DNA from: Treponema sp.
GTDB lineage: Bacteria > Spirochaetota > Spirochaetia > Treponematales > Breznakiellaceae
Assembly (NCBI GenBank): GCA_031269405.1
Contig: JAISZE010000156.1
Span: 1-9,309 of the forward strand
Direction of reading: 5' to 3'
DNA length: 9,309 nt
Part shown: piece by piece, positions 1 through 6,811 of the stretch
Layout of the letters: every line of letters starts with the position of its first letter
Numbering within the stretch: the stretch's first letter is position 1
The notes under the pieces: model-generated
The model's input: only the letters and a program-made list of their open reading frames with translations
Told to the model about the DNA's origin: nothing
The model's database searches: none
Translations under genes and position numbers: made by a program

Positions 1-94
1 TTGATCAGGCCGAAGCGGTCTGATTTCGGCTAGGTTTTAGTTGTGAGGAACCGGCCCCTTTTCGGCTAGATTAATTTTGAGGCAATGCGTCACC

Positions 95-124
95 TTGACA
101 AACGAACAAGTCAGGATGTATCAT
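95..124 (+). promoter_or_regulatory. Sigma70-type promoter of the first sugar-enzyme operon
   Basis: A perfect -35 hexamer TTGACA (95-100) is followed after 18 bp by TATCAT (119-124), five of six matches to the -10 consensus. Transcription would begin near 131, leaving a leader of about 50 nt before the ATG at 183, which has its own Shine-Dalgarno site. The distance, the match quality and the lack of any coding signal before it all fit the promoter for 183-2201. No operator was recognised. Confidence 0.6.
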
Positions 125-182
125 AGCTTATATTGTCTAAGTTAAATAGTATTACTTGAACCATTTGGAAAGGAGCGCATAT

Positions 183-1067
183 ATGATAAGATTCGGCGGG
201 CCGGTGTTTACGGCCAATGAAAAAGCGGCTGGAGCAGGTGAAAGCCATGGGAGTCAGGGAGACCCTGTCCTCCTGGCGCGGAGGCATAAGGAAAAGGGCT
301 TTACTGCGGCGTATGCGCCCAAAATAGACATCAACGATGCGGCGATGATCAGGGCAACAAGGGAGGCCTTTGAAAAAGAAGGGATTATTCTGGCCGAGGC
401 CGGTTATTGGGAAAACCTCATGGATACCAATGCCGAAACCAGGGCTTTCCACCGGGAACGCCAGCTTGAGGCCTTTGCCCTGGCGGAAGAACTTGGGGCT
501 ATGTGTTCCCTCAATATCTTTGGTTCCTATTGCCACGGAAACGGGAACTCCCGGCATACAGCCCTGAACTTTTCGGACGAGGCCTTTGAAGCCGCAGTGG
601 ATATGGCCCGGTATTTTATTGATGCCGTAAAACCCAAGACCGCCTTTTTTGCATATGAAATATTTCCATTTGATATTATCGATACGGCGGAAAACATTGA
701 ACGGCTTATCAATGCCGTTGACAGGAGGCAGTTCGGCGCCCATCTGGATTTGGCTAACCTCATCAACTGCCCCAGGGCGTATTTTTCTTCCGGAGAGATA
801 GCGAGGGAATGTGTACGCCGTTTCGGCGGCAGGATCATCTCCTGCCACGTCAAGGACATCAAAATGAAGGAGCCGTCTATCAGCGTTATCCTGGAAGAAG
901 TCCCCATGGGGCAGGGGAATATCGATCTTAAAACCTTTATGCGCCAGATCGAGGGCCTTTCCCGGCCTGTCCCCTTTATGATGGAACACTTAAACGGCGA
1001 AGCTCAGTACGATGCGGCTGCGGAATATATCCGCAAAACCGGCAGGGAACTGGGGATTGATTTATAA
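183..1067 (+). CDS. Sugar phosphate isomerase/epimerase family TIM-barrel protein
   Basis: This 294-residue protein belongs to the xylose isomerase-like / AP-endonuclease-2 TIM-barrel superfamily. It probably isomerises, epimerises or otherwise rearranges a sugar or cyclitol in the cytoplasm; the substrate is unknown. The N-terminus MIRFGGPVF is typical of a subgroup annotated as sugar phosphate isomerase/epimerase. The expected divalent-metal ligands are visible: E159 (YEIFPF), D189 (HLDLAN), H222 (CHVKD) and E268 (MMEHL), the Glu-Asp-His-Glu set known from ketose 3-epimerases. Length is normal for the family. The reading frame is open from a TTG at 156, but AGGAG at 171-175 lies 7 nt before the ATG at 183 and homology begins there, so 183 is preferred. 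No signal peptide is seen. The dehydrogenase gene follows 30 bp downstream, implying one transcript and one pathway. The family is certain; the reaction is not. Confidence 0.88.
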   Translation: MIRFGGPVFTANEKAAGAGESHGSQGDPVLLARRHKEKGFTAAYAPKIDINDAAMIRATREAFEKEGIILAEAGYWENLMDTNAETRAFHRERQLEAFALAEELGAMCSLNIFGSYCHGNGNSRHTALNFSDEAFEAAVDMARYFIDAVKPKTAFFAYEIFPFDIIDTAENIERLINAVDRRQFGAHLDLANLINCPRAYFSSGEIARECVRRFGGRIISCHVKDIKMKEPSISVILEEVPMGQGNIDLKTFMRQIEGLSRPVPFMMEHLNGEAQYDAAAEYIRKTGRELGIDL

Positions 1068-1084
1068 GTTTAGCCGTAAGGCAC

Positions 1085-1089
1085 AGGAG
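1085..1089 (+). promoter_or_regulatory. Shine-Dalgarno site deciding the dehydrogenase start
   Basis: AGGAG lies only 2 nt before the first in-frame ATG (1092) but 8 nt before the second (1098). The normal spacing favours 1098, giving a protein that begins MKHTVVIAGLG with the Rossmann strand right at the N-terminus. Confidence 0.6.
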
Positions 1090-1097
1090 CAATGAGT

Positions 1098-2201
1098 ATG
1101 AAACACACGGTTGTAATAGCGGGATTGGGAAACCGGGGCAAAATTCACCTCAAAGGAATTCTGGAAAACCCCGAAAGGTTTGAGCTTTTAGGGATATACG
1201 ATCCATCGGCGGAGGCTGTGAAAAAAACCATCGAACGCTTCAATATCACCTGTCCGGTTTTTTCTTCCGCTGAGGAAATGCTGGCGAAAACCAGGCCCGA
1301 GGTTTTCGTTTTTGTTACCCACCCCGAAATCCGTATGGAGTACATCAGGCTGGGCATCAAATACAAGGTAAAGGGTATTTCCTTTGAGAAGCCCATGGCG
1401 GTTTCCCTTGCGGATGCCAGGGAAATGACTTCCCTCTGCGGCGATAACGGAATAAAGGCCATTGTCAGCCACCAGCAGAAATACATGAAGCAAATGCAGC
1501 GGATGTATGCCTGCGTGCGGTCGGGAATTATCGGCGAACCTGAACTGATTCGGATATTTATGCGCCCCTGGGCTTCCCAGCTTGGCACTCACTTTGTGGA
1601 CTACGCTTTGTGGGCCAACGGCGGCGCCGGCGCCGAATGGGTTGTCGGGCACGCCCATGGCCGGGTAAAGCTGACCGACGATCATCCCTCCCCGGATTAC
1701 CTTTTCGGGGAAGCCCGGCTCAAAAACGGAGCCACATTGATCATCGAGAGCGGCTACCTTGCGCCTTTCACCATGAGCGATGAAGAGTTCTGGTGCAATA
1801 ATAGGCTTACCGTGTACGGCGAACACGGGTATGCCTGGGCGGAGACCAACGGTCGCTGCGCCATTTTTTCCCCTGAGACAAAAGGCAAAGTCGAACTCTA
1901 TCAGTATCCCAAATTTACGGTACAGCAGGAAGATACCCAGACGCCGTACTACACCGAATACGCGGACTGGATGGACAATGACAACAAAAAACATTCCTGC
2001 AACATTGACATAAGCCTTAGCGGTTTTGAGATTATCGAAGGGCTTTACAAAAGCGCCCTGGAAAATATCCGCGTCGATATTCCAGTACAGGGAAAGACGC
2101 CTGACGCCGTTGCGGAACTGAAGAAGATATTGCCCGAACAATCCTATCCCGAGGGATTCAAGGACGGCGGCTTTTATAAAAACGGGCTTCAGGTAAAGTA
2201 A
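1098..2201 (+). CDS. Gfo/Idh/MocA family NAD(P)-dependent oxidoreductase
   Basis: This 367-residue cytoplasmic dehydrogenase is of the glucose-fructose oxidoreductase / inositol dehydrogenase / MocA family, which oxidises or reduces a hydroxyl/keto group on sugars or cyclitols with NAD(P). The N-terminal Rossmann fold shows VVIAGLGNRG, with the GxGxxG glycines at 9, 11 and 14. The family's EKP motif is at 97-99 (FEKPMA), where Lys98 is the expected catalytic/cofactor-contacting lysine. The second domain contains GTHFVDYALW, where H165 and D168 match the family's catalytic HxxD arrangement. Length is typical. An ATG at 1092 would add two residues but is too close to the Shine-Dalgarno site. 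It sits 30 bp after a TIM-barrel isomerase and is probably co-transcribed with it, like other keto-sugar or inositol-type catabolic pairs. The substrate cannot be read from the sequence. Confidence 0.9.
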   Translation: MKHTVVIAGLGNRGKIHLKGILENPERFELLGIYDPSAEAVKKTIERFNITCPVFSSAEEMLAKTRPEVFVFVTHPEIRMEYIRLGIKYKVKGISFEKPMAVSLADAREMTSLCGDNGIKAIVSHQQKYMKQMQRMYACVRSGIIGEPELIRIFMRPWASQLGTHFVDYALWANGGAGAEWVVGHAHGRVKLTDDHPSPDYLFGEARLKNGATLIIESGYLAPFTMSDEEFWCNNRLTVYGEHGYAWAETNGRCAIFSPETKGKVELYQYPKFTVQQEDTQTPYYTEYADWMDNDNKKHSCNIDISLSGFEIIEGLYKSALENIRVDIPVQGKTPDAVAELKKILPEQSYPEGFKDGGFYKNGLQVK

Positions 2202-2297
2202 AAGTAAGAATGACAAAGAGGACCGGTATAGTTACATTGCAGGTTTCATGTAGTTTAGGTCTCTATGATCAGACTTTACGTAGTACACCGCGTATTC

Positions 2298-2325
2298 TTG
2301 AAAAACCCGGAATTATTCATATAAT
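2298..2325 (+). promoter_or_regulatory. Strong sigma70-type promoter of the isomerase-mazG pair
   Basis: TTGAAA (2298-2303) and a perfect TATAAT (2320-2325) are separated by 16 bp in an AT-rich stretch that contrasts with the surrounding coding DNA. Transcription would start near 2332, leaving a leader of about 35 nt to the ATG at 2367. GGAG at 2351-2354 serves as a somewhat distant Shine-Dalgarno site, 12 nt away. This implies that 2367-4081 can be expressed separately from the upstream pair. I saw no clear terminator in 2202-2297. Confidence 0.65.
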
Positions 2326-2366
2326 TGATTATACAGTATTAATTAGAAACGGAGTTAAACGCAGCT

Positions 2367-3230
2367 ATGAAAATTGGAGTTCTGACAGACAATTTCCGCT
2401 GTCCCCTGAGGGAAGCGCTGGAAAAAGCCTCGCGCCTGGGGTTTTCGGGGGTACAGATCTACGCTACCGGAGGGGAGTTTGACGCTTCCCTGCTTGGCAG
2501 CAAAACGGTTCTCGATGACTACCTGAAACGGCTTAGGGATCTGGGGCTTAAGGTAAGCGCCCTCTGCGGCGATATGGGAGGCCATGGGTTTGAGAGCCGG
2601 AAGGATAATCCTGACAGGGTAGAAAAGTCAAAACGGATCATCGATCTGGCTGCCGCCTGCGGCTCTTCTGTAGTAACAACCCATATCGGGGTGATTCCCG
2701 GGGACGAAAAGTCGGAAAAATTCGAAACGATGCTGGAAGCCCTGGATGCGCTCGGGGTTTACGGGAAAGGCCGGGGGGTTACCCTGGCCATAGAAACAGG
2801 GCCCGAAAAGCCTGAGACCCTCAAAACGTTTATCGCTAAGACCCGCGGCGGCGTGGGGGTTAACCTGGATCCGGCGAATTTTGTCATGGTTACCGGAGTC
2901 GATCCGGCTAAGGCTGTGGAGCTTCTGGGGCCCTATATAGTCCATACGCATGTCAAAGACGGGATCATGAAAAAGCAGGTTGATCCGGCGTTTGTTTACA
3001 GCGTCTTTGCTGAAGGCGGGATAGAAGACTTCCGCATGGGCGATTACTTTGAGGAGACCCCTGTAGGAAAAGGCGGCGTAGATTTTGACGCCTATCTCAG
3101 GGCGCTGAAAAAAAGCGGTTACGATGGTTACTTCACCATTGAACGTGAAGCCGGGCCGGATCCCGAAAAGGATATAGCCGCCGCTGCAGCGTATATCAGA
3201 GAAAAACTTGCCCGGACGGGGTATGAATGA
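2367..3230 (+). CDS. Second sugar phosphate isomerase/epimerase family TIM-barrel protein
   Basis: This 287-residue protein is of the xylose isomerase-like / AP-endonuclease-2 superfamily, distinct in sequence from the one at 183-1067 but with the same metal site. Visible ligands are E143 (AIETGPE), D168 (NLDPANF), H195 (HTHVKDG) and E259 (FTIERE). H106 in TTHIG and the VGKGGVDF segment near 233-240 are also family-typical. The likely role is isomerisation or epimerisation of a sugar, sugar phosphate or cyclitol in the cytoplasm; the substrate is unknown. The ATG at 2367 is the natural start because MKIGVLTDNF forms the first barrel strand. It has its own promoter, and its last four bases (ATGA, 3227-3230) overlap the mazG start. 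Proximity to the dehydrogenase suggests a common pathway, but this is inference. Confidence 0.88.
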   Translation: MKIGVLTDNFRCPLREALEKASRLGFSGVQIYATGGEFDASLLGSKTVLDDYLKRLRDLGLKVSALCGDMGGHGFESRKDNPDRVEKSKRIIDLAAACGSSVVTTHIGVIPGDEKSEKFETMLEALDALGVYGKGRGVTLAIETGPEKPETLKTFIAKTRGGVGVNLDPANFVMVTGVDPAKAVELLGPYIVHTHVKDGIMKKQVDPAFVYSVFAEGGIEDFRMGDYFEETPVGKGGVDFDAYLRALKKSGYDGYFTIEREAGPDPEKDIAAAAAYIREKLARTGYE

Positions 3231-4081
3231 CCTCTCCGGAAACCAGGCCCCCGGTTTCGCCTGCAGGAGCCTTTGAACGCCTCTATGACGTTATCCGCAA
3301 ACTCAGGGCCCCGGGCGGCTGCCCCTGGGACCGGGAGCAGACGCCTCTCTCCTTAAGGGGCGATCTAATCGAAGAAACCTATGAGTGCGTTGAAGCTATC
3401 GATGAAAAAGACCCTTTCCATGTAAAGGAGGAGCTTGGGGATATCTTCCTCCTGGCTGTCATGATTTCCTATATGTACGAGGAAGAAGGGAAATTTTCCG
3501 TAGCCGGCGCTCTTGAGGGGATCTCCGAAAAACTCATCCGCAGGCATCCCCATGTGTTTGCAGGGCTCAGCGTAAAGGACAGCGCAGAGGTACTGGACAA
3601 CTGGGCGAAAATTAAGGTTGAGCAGGAAGGCCGGAAGCCCAAAGATTCCATCCTTGATGAGGTAAGCCGCGGGCTCCCGCCGCTGGACAGGGCCTGGAAA
3701 CTCCAGAAGAAAGCCGCCAAAGCGGGATTCGACTGGCCCAACCTGGAGGGGGTCATTTCCAAAATAACAGAGGAACTCAGGGAACTTGAGGACGCGATAG
3801 CGTCCAGCGGCGCCGGTACGCCTTCAGGCGCAGCGGAGGAAGAACTGGGGGACCTGCTTTTTTCGGCGGTGAACCTCTGCCGTTACCTTCATGTAGAACC
3901 ATCCGTGGCCCTCCAGGGTACGAACATAAAATTTACCGAACGGTTCAAATACGTGGAAAAACGGATGAGAGAATCCGGCGCGGAGATGAAACAGGAAAAT
4001 TTGGGCCTTATGGACAGATACTGGAACGAGGCAAAAAAGGCGGAACGCGGCAGCCCTGCTGTCCCTTATTCTTCCTGCTGA
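3227..4081 (+). CDS. mazG: Nucleoside triphosphate pyrophosphohydrolase MazG
   Basis: MazG hydrolyses (d)NTPs to the monophosphate and pyrophosphate, clearing damaged or excess nucleotides and, in E. coli, affecting the stringent-response pool. The 284-residue protein contains both MazG helical domains. The N-terminal copy has the GGCPWDREQT signature (30-39), EETYE (49-53) and EELGD (68-72). The C-terminal copy has TEEL (181-184) and EEELGDLLF (204-212), giving the two EExxE...ExxD magnesium sites. RRHPHVF (105-111) and GFDW (167-170) are also conserved with E. coli MazG, which is about 20 residues shorter. The extra length lies in a poorly conserved N-terminus and a short C-terminal tail. 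The start ATG overlaps the previous stop (ATGA), and GGGG at 3218-3221 can serve as a Shine-Dalgarno site, implying translational coupling. The 3' end overlaps a convergent gene by 16 bp. Confidence 0.96.
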   Translation: MTSPETRPPVSPAGAFERLYDVIRKLRAPGGCPWDREQTPLSLRGDLIEETYECVEAIDEKDPFHVKEELGDIFLLAVMISYMYEEEGKFSVAGALEGISEKLIRRHPHVFAGLSVKDSAEVLDNWAKIKVEQEGRKPKDSILDEVSRGLPPLDRAWKLQKKAAKAGFDWPNLEGVISKITEELRELEDAIASSGAGTPSGAAEEELGDLLFSAVNLCRYLHVEPSVALQGTNIKFTERFKYVEKRMRESGAEMKQENLGLMDRYWNEAKKAERGSPAVPYSSC

Positions 4082-5598
4082 CGGGTTTCCAGCAGCATGA
4101 GCTGTACAAAGAAGTTTACCTTCTTGTAATCATCAGCAAGGCGCTGGGTTATAGGCGTCTTTGATACCAGGACAAGTTCTTTCCAGTTCATGATGAGTTC
4201 GTAAGGCTTCTTCTGGCTGTCGTCTACCAGCATTTTAAGATGCTTCCCTACAATAATAAGGGACTGTACCGCGCGGTTAATGATGTTCAGGGCCTCTTCG
4301 TTTATGGTGGTGATGATGCTGTTGATGTAACGGGCCTGGCCCGGGTCCCGGTCAACCCGGAGCAAAGCGCCTCTGAGCCGGGGGCCGTTGCCGCCTTCTT
4401 CCGAAAGGCTTTCATCAAGCGCGGTGATTTCCGGGACCATCTCCATTACATCATGGTACCCGTCGGACATGGCACGGGAGGCTGAGTTGTTGGTCCACTG
4501 CCCGCGTACCAGCATGATGTCGCTGAGTTCCTGCATCTCTTTGATCATGAAATCCTGGATAAAAGAGATAAGGTGGTTCAGCGCCGGGGCATAGACGTAG
4601 CTCGCCAGATCCTTCTGGGTCAGTATTTTCCCCTTTTCTTTAGTGTAAAAAGAGAGGCGTACCGCGTCGGCGGAACCGAAAACGGCTTTTTCCAGGACAG
4701 CTATCTGGGTGTTCCGCTGGCTGTCGGCAATGTCCATAATCACCTGCCGTATCTCGGCGTTTTTATGATCCAGCCAAACCGAAGAAAGCTGTTCATTCGG
4801 CGCAGGCGCGGCTTTGGGCTCCCAAACGGGGTTTCCTGAAGCCAGGCGGACCATGAGTTCGAGTATCTTCGACTGCCTGAGGTCTTTCAGGTTCGAAAGG
4901 AGCCCGTTCCAGATTTCAAAAGGAATCAGGTCGGTCCCGCCTTTGCAGTATTTAAGGATCTCAAAGACAGTCTTCCAGTCGTCATGGCTCTCAAAGGAAG
5001 GGAGGACCGATATGAAACTGGCGATATCCGCCATGATGATGTCGGTACTGAGAGGGGAGAACTTAGGAGGGGAACTAAAATCCTTTTCAGCCAGGCCGGG
5101 ATCAAATTTTTTGAGGAAACCGTAATAATTCCATGAAACGAACCGGTTTAGGACAGCGATGAGGTTATAGCACTTATCGGCGGCTGCGAGTTTGGGGCTG
5201 TCGAATCCGGCGGTAAGCGCCGCAAGGTCCTCCTCCAGTTGTTTGGAGACGCCGGTTCCGGCTGTTTTCCGCCGTTCCGCAACAGCTTCCGGGGTAAGGC
5301 GTTTAATGATGTCCATAACAGGCTTGTCCAGAAAGGACTCAAGGGTAACGTGCTTTATCCGGGAAACAGCAGCCGGATCTTTCAGAAAAAACCACGCGGG
5401 ATACACAATTTTATAGATATTGTAAAAAAACTGGGCAAATGAAACGTCCGCCTCCCCCTGCCGTCCATGGCAGAATTTGGCGTATTTGTTCTGCTGAATC
5501 TCCCTGGCAATCTGTTTCAGGAGCACCTGCTTGTCATCGCCGCCATCGCCGTCGCCGGCGATAAAGGAGATGACTTTGTTCAGAATATCATCAGGCAT
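4066..5598 (-). CDS. Spirochete-type protein of unknown function
   Basis: I do not recognise a function. The 510-residue product has no signal peptide or clear membrane segment, so it should be cytoplasmic. It appears mostly helical, with an aromatic-rich segment (FFYNIYKIVYPAWFF, about 57-71) and FLKKFDP near 161-167. The overall style recalls a Treponema-restricted domain of unknown function (possibly DUF5312), but that is memory, not a search. No catalytic motif stands out. An in-frame ATG at 5637 would add 13 residues and is preceded only by a weak GGGA. The ATG at 5598 has TGAGGA 6 nt upstream (GAGG at 5605-5608, minus strand), so the shorter form is preferred. It follows the dihydrouridine synthase by about 80 nt on the same strand, with no T-run terminator between, so the two are probably co-transcribed. 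Its stop lies inside the 3' end of mazG. The gene is solid; the start is fairly likely. Confidence 0.85.
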   Translation of the reverse strand: MPDDILNKVISFIAGDGDGGDDKQVLLKQIAREIQQNKYAKFCHGRQGEADVSFAQFFYNIYKIVYPAWFFLKDPAAVSRIKHVTLESFLDKPVMDIIKRLTPEAVAERRKTAGTGVSKQLEEDLAALTAGFDSPKLAAADKCYNLIAVLNRFVSWNYYGFLKKFDPGLAEKDFSSPPKFSPLSTDIIMADIASFISVLPSFESHDDWKTVFEILKYCKGGTDLIPFEIWNGLLSNLKDLRQSKILELMVRLASGNPVWEPKAAPAPNEQLSSVWLDHKNAEIRQVIMDIADSQRNTQIAVLEKAVFGSADAVRLSFYTKEKGKILTQKDLASYVYAPALNHLISFIQDFMIKEMQELSDIMLVRGQWTNNSASRAMSDGYHDVMEMVPEITALDESLSEEGGNGPRLRGALLRVDRDPGQARYINSIITTINEEALNIINRAVQSLIIVGKHLKMLVDDSQKKPYELIMNWKELVLVSKTPITQRLADDYKKVNFFVQLMLLETRQQEE

Positions 5599-5604
5599 AC
5601 TTTT

Positions 5605-5608
5605 CCTC
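5605..5608 (-). promoter_or_regulatory. Shine-Dalgarno site favouring the internal start of the unknown gene
   Basis: On the minus strand GAGG (within TTGAGGAAAAGT) sits 6 nt before the ATG at 5598. The upstream ATG at 5637 has only GGGAATTGAAAC before it. This supports a 510-residue product over a 523-residue one, although both starts could be used. Confidence 0.5.
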
Positions 5609-5680
5609 AATAAATAATGTAGTCTATCCTGCTCCATGTTTCAATTCCCAGCCGCCGCGGCCGGATAACTGCCCGGACTA

Positions 5681-6694
5681 TCAGCGGGCCGGGATAGTTT
5701 CAAACTTCTCCTCAGGGTGTTCCCGGAAATACCCCTGCCAGGCCCGTTCCAGGCCGGCTAAGTCCGTTTCCCGGTTCAGAAGGGTCTTTACATAGTTCGC
5801 CCACTTGAGGTTGCCGCAGAAATAACCGAAAAAGCGCCGGGCCCGGCTCAAATAGAACTCCCGGGGCTGGTGCCGGGTCAGCAATTCCAGAAACCTGAGG
5901 CCTGTTTTTTCAAGGTCCGCAGGGAAGCGGGCGTTTGCAGGCGGCCCCCCTACCCCTGTTTGCCTGTCCTGTTCCCCGGCTTCCGCTTGGGCGCGGGCAA
6001 AAACCCAGGGCTGCCGCACCGCCAGGCGGCCTATCATCACCGGGCAGGCCCCGCCCGCTCCGCCTTGGGGGAGGGCCCGGCGCAGCATCTCCGCGGCAGA
6101 GGCTATGTCGCCGTTGCCGGCTACCGGTATGCCCAGTTCCCGCCTGAGTGCGGCGACATATTCCCACCGTGCGGTACGTTTGAACTTCTCTTTAGCAGTA
6201 CGCGGGTGGAGGGTGATACGCTCGACGCCTTCAGCCTCAAGGCGGCGGCAAAAATCCAGAAGGTACTCAAAATTGTCTGCCAGGCCTGTGCGGAGTTTTA
6301 CGGAAAGCCGGCGTTTGACCGCTTTTCTGACCAGGGCTATCATGGTTCCGGCCTTATCCAGGTCCGCCATCCAGCGGACGCCTGCGCCGGTGCGGGTAAT
6401 AGCCGGTGCGGAACAGCCCATGTTGATATCTATTCCCAAGCAGTCCCGGTTGTCCAGGATGCCGGCGGCCCGGGCCAGGGCGACATCGTCGTGGCCTATA
6501 AGCTGGTAAACCACCTTTGCCGGGCATGGACCGGCGTCTGCATACCAGGTTTCAAAAGGACCGGCTGCGATAAAAGCGCCGGCGCTGATCATCTCGGTAT
6601 AATACTCGCTGCAGCCTCCGAACTCCTCAATTAATTCCCTAAGGGGCCTGTGGCTCAGTTCAGCCATAGGCGCTAGCAAAAAAGGAAAGACCAT
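5681..6694 (-). CDS. dus: tRNA-dihydrouridine synthase family protein
   Basis: This FMN-dependent enzyme reduces a uridine in tRNA to dihydrouridine using NADPH. The 337-residue protein shows the Dus TIM-barrel landmarks in order: LAPMAELSHRPLREL near the N-terminus, QLIG (64-67), DINMGCSAP with catalytic Cys94 (89-97), VKLRTG with Lys133, LHPRT with His163 (162-166), GNGDI (193-197) and IGRLAVRQPWVF (221-232). Family members usually read GCP at the cysteine; here it is GCS. A glycine/alanine-rich stretch around 210-217 and a polar insert around 238-260 lengthen the C-terminal half. The frame is open back to a GTG at 6760, but those 22 residues do not resemble Dus. The ATG at 6694 matches the family start, although it has no convincing Shine-Dalgarno site. 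Which tRNA position is modified cannot be told. It probably heads a transcript with the unknown gene downstream. Confidence 0.92.
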   Translation of the reverse strand: MVFPFLLAPMAELSHRPLRELIEEFGGCSEYYTEMISAGAFIAAGPFETWYADAGPCPAKVVYQLIGHDDVALARAAGILDNRDCLGIDINMGCSAPAITRTGAGVRWMADLDKAGTMIALVRKAVKRRLSVKLRTGLADNFEYLLDFCRRLEAEGVERITLHPRTAKEKFKRTARWEYVAALRRELGIPVAGNGDIASAAEMLRRALPQGGAGGACPVMIGRLAVRQPWVFARAQAEAGEQDRQTGVGGPPANARFPADLEKTGLRFLELLTRHQPREFYLSRARRFFGYFCGNLKWANYVKTLLNRETDLAGLERAWQGYFREHPEEKFETIPAR

Positions 6695-6700
6695 GGTATG

Positions 6701-6706
6701 ATTATC
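6701..6706 (-). promoter_or_regulatory. Possible -10 element of dus giving a leaderless mRNA
   Basis: On the minus strand GATAAT (five of six matches) ends 6 nt before the dus ATG, so transcription would start at or next to the A of the start codon. No good -35 hexamer is visible at the right distance, which makes this tentative. The lack of a Shine-Dalgarno site before this ATG is consistent with it. Confidence 0.35.
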
Positions 6707-6753
6707 TAAATTTCTTGGAAAAAAAAACAGATATGGAGGCCCGGGATTACTTC

Positions 6754-6789
6754 TTGACACTTGACGAGTTTAGGGCTTTACCATAAAGT
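6754..6789 (+). promoter_or_regulatory. Candidate promoter of the regulator-flavodiiron operon
   Basis: Two -35-like hexamers stand side by side, TTGACA (6754-6759) and TTGACG (6761-6766). The second is 17 bp from TAAAGT (6784-6789), a four-of-six -10 match. The first would pair at 17 bp with a poor TTTACC. The position just upstream of the Shine-Dalgarno site (AGGAG, 6799-6803) and the divergent arrangement with dus support promoter activity, but the exact -10 is unsure. Confidence 0.4.
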
Positions 6790-6811
6790 ATAAGGAAGAG
6801 GAGCGTAGCCT

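Noticed and set aside
85..126. A 13-codon reading frame in the first leader (ATG at 85, stop at 124-126)
   Set aside because: It spans the promoter hexamers, so it would lie upstream of the predicted transcription start; GAGG is also too close to the ATG (2 nt).
1188..2216. A 342-codon minus-strand frame opposite the dehydrogenase
   Set aside because: It is a shadow of the GC-biased codon pattern in the Gfo/Idh/MocA gene, whose motifs are unambiguous.
2210..2482. An open frame on the plus strand across the gap before the second isomerase
   Set aside because: It runs through the promoter and into the isomerase in another frame, its translation looks like no protein, and it has no suitable Shine-Dalgarno site.
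4030..4065. A possible terminator for the unknown minus-strand gene: a T-run opposite 4033-4038 after short stems
   Set aside because: The stem next to the T-run is only about 3 bp, too weak to call.
5529..5563. An Asp/Gly-rich segment (GDGDGGDD) in the unknown protein as a calcium-binding loop
   Set aside because: The spacing of acidic residues does not fit an EF-hand or dockerin loop; it looks like a simple low-complexity linker.
5640..5680. GC-rich palindrome between dus and the unknown gene as a terminator
   Set aside because: A GCCGCGGC palindrome is present but no T-run follows on the minus strand, so read-through is more likely.
5870..6634. A 254-codon plus-strand frame opposite dus
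   Set aside because: The minus strand carries all Dus motifs; the opposite frame gives a low-complexity, Arg/Gly/Pro-rich translation.
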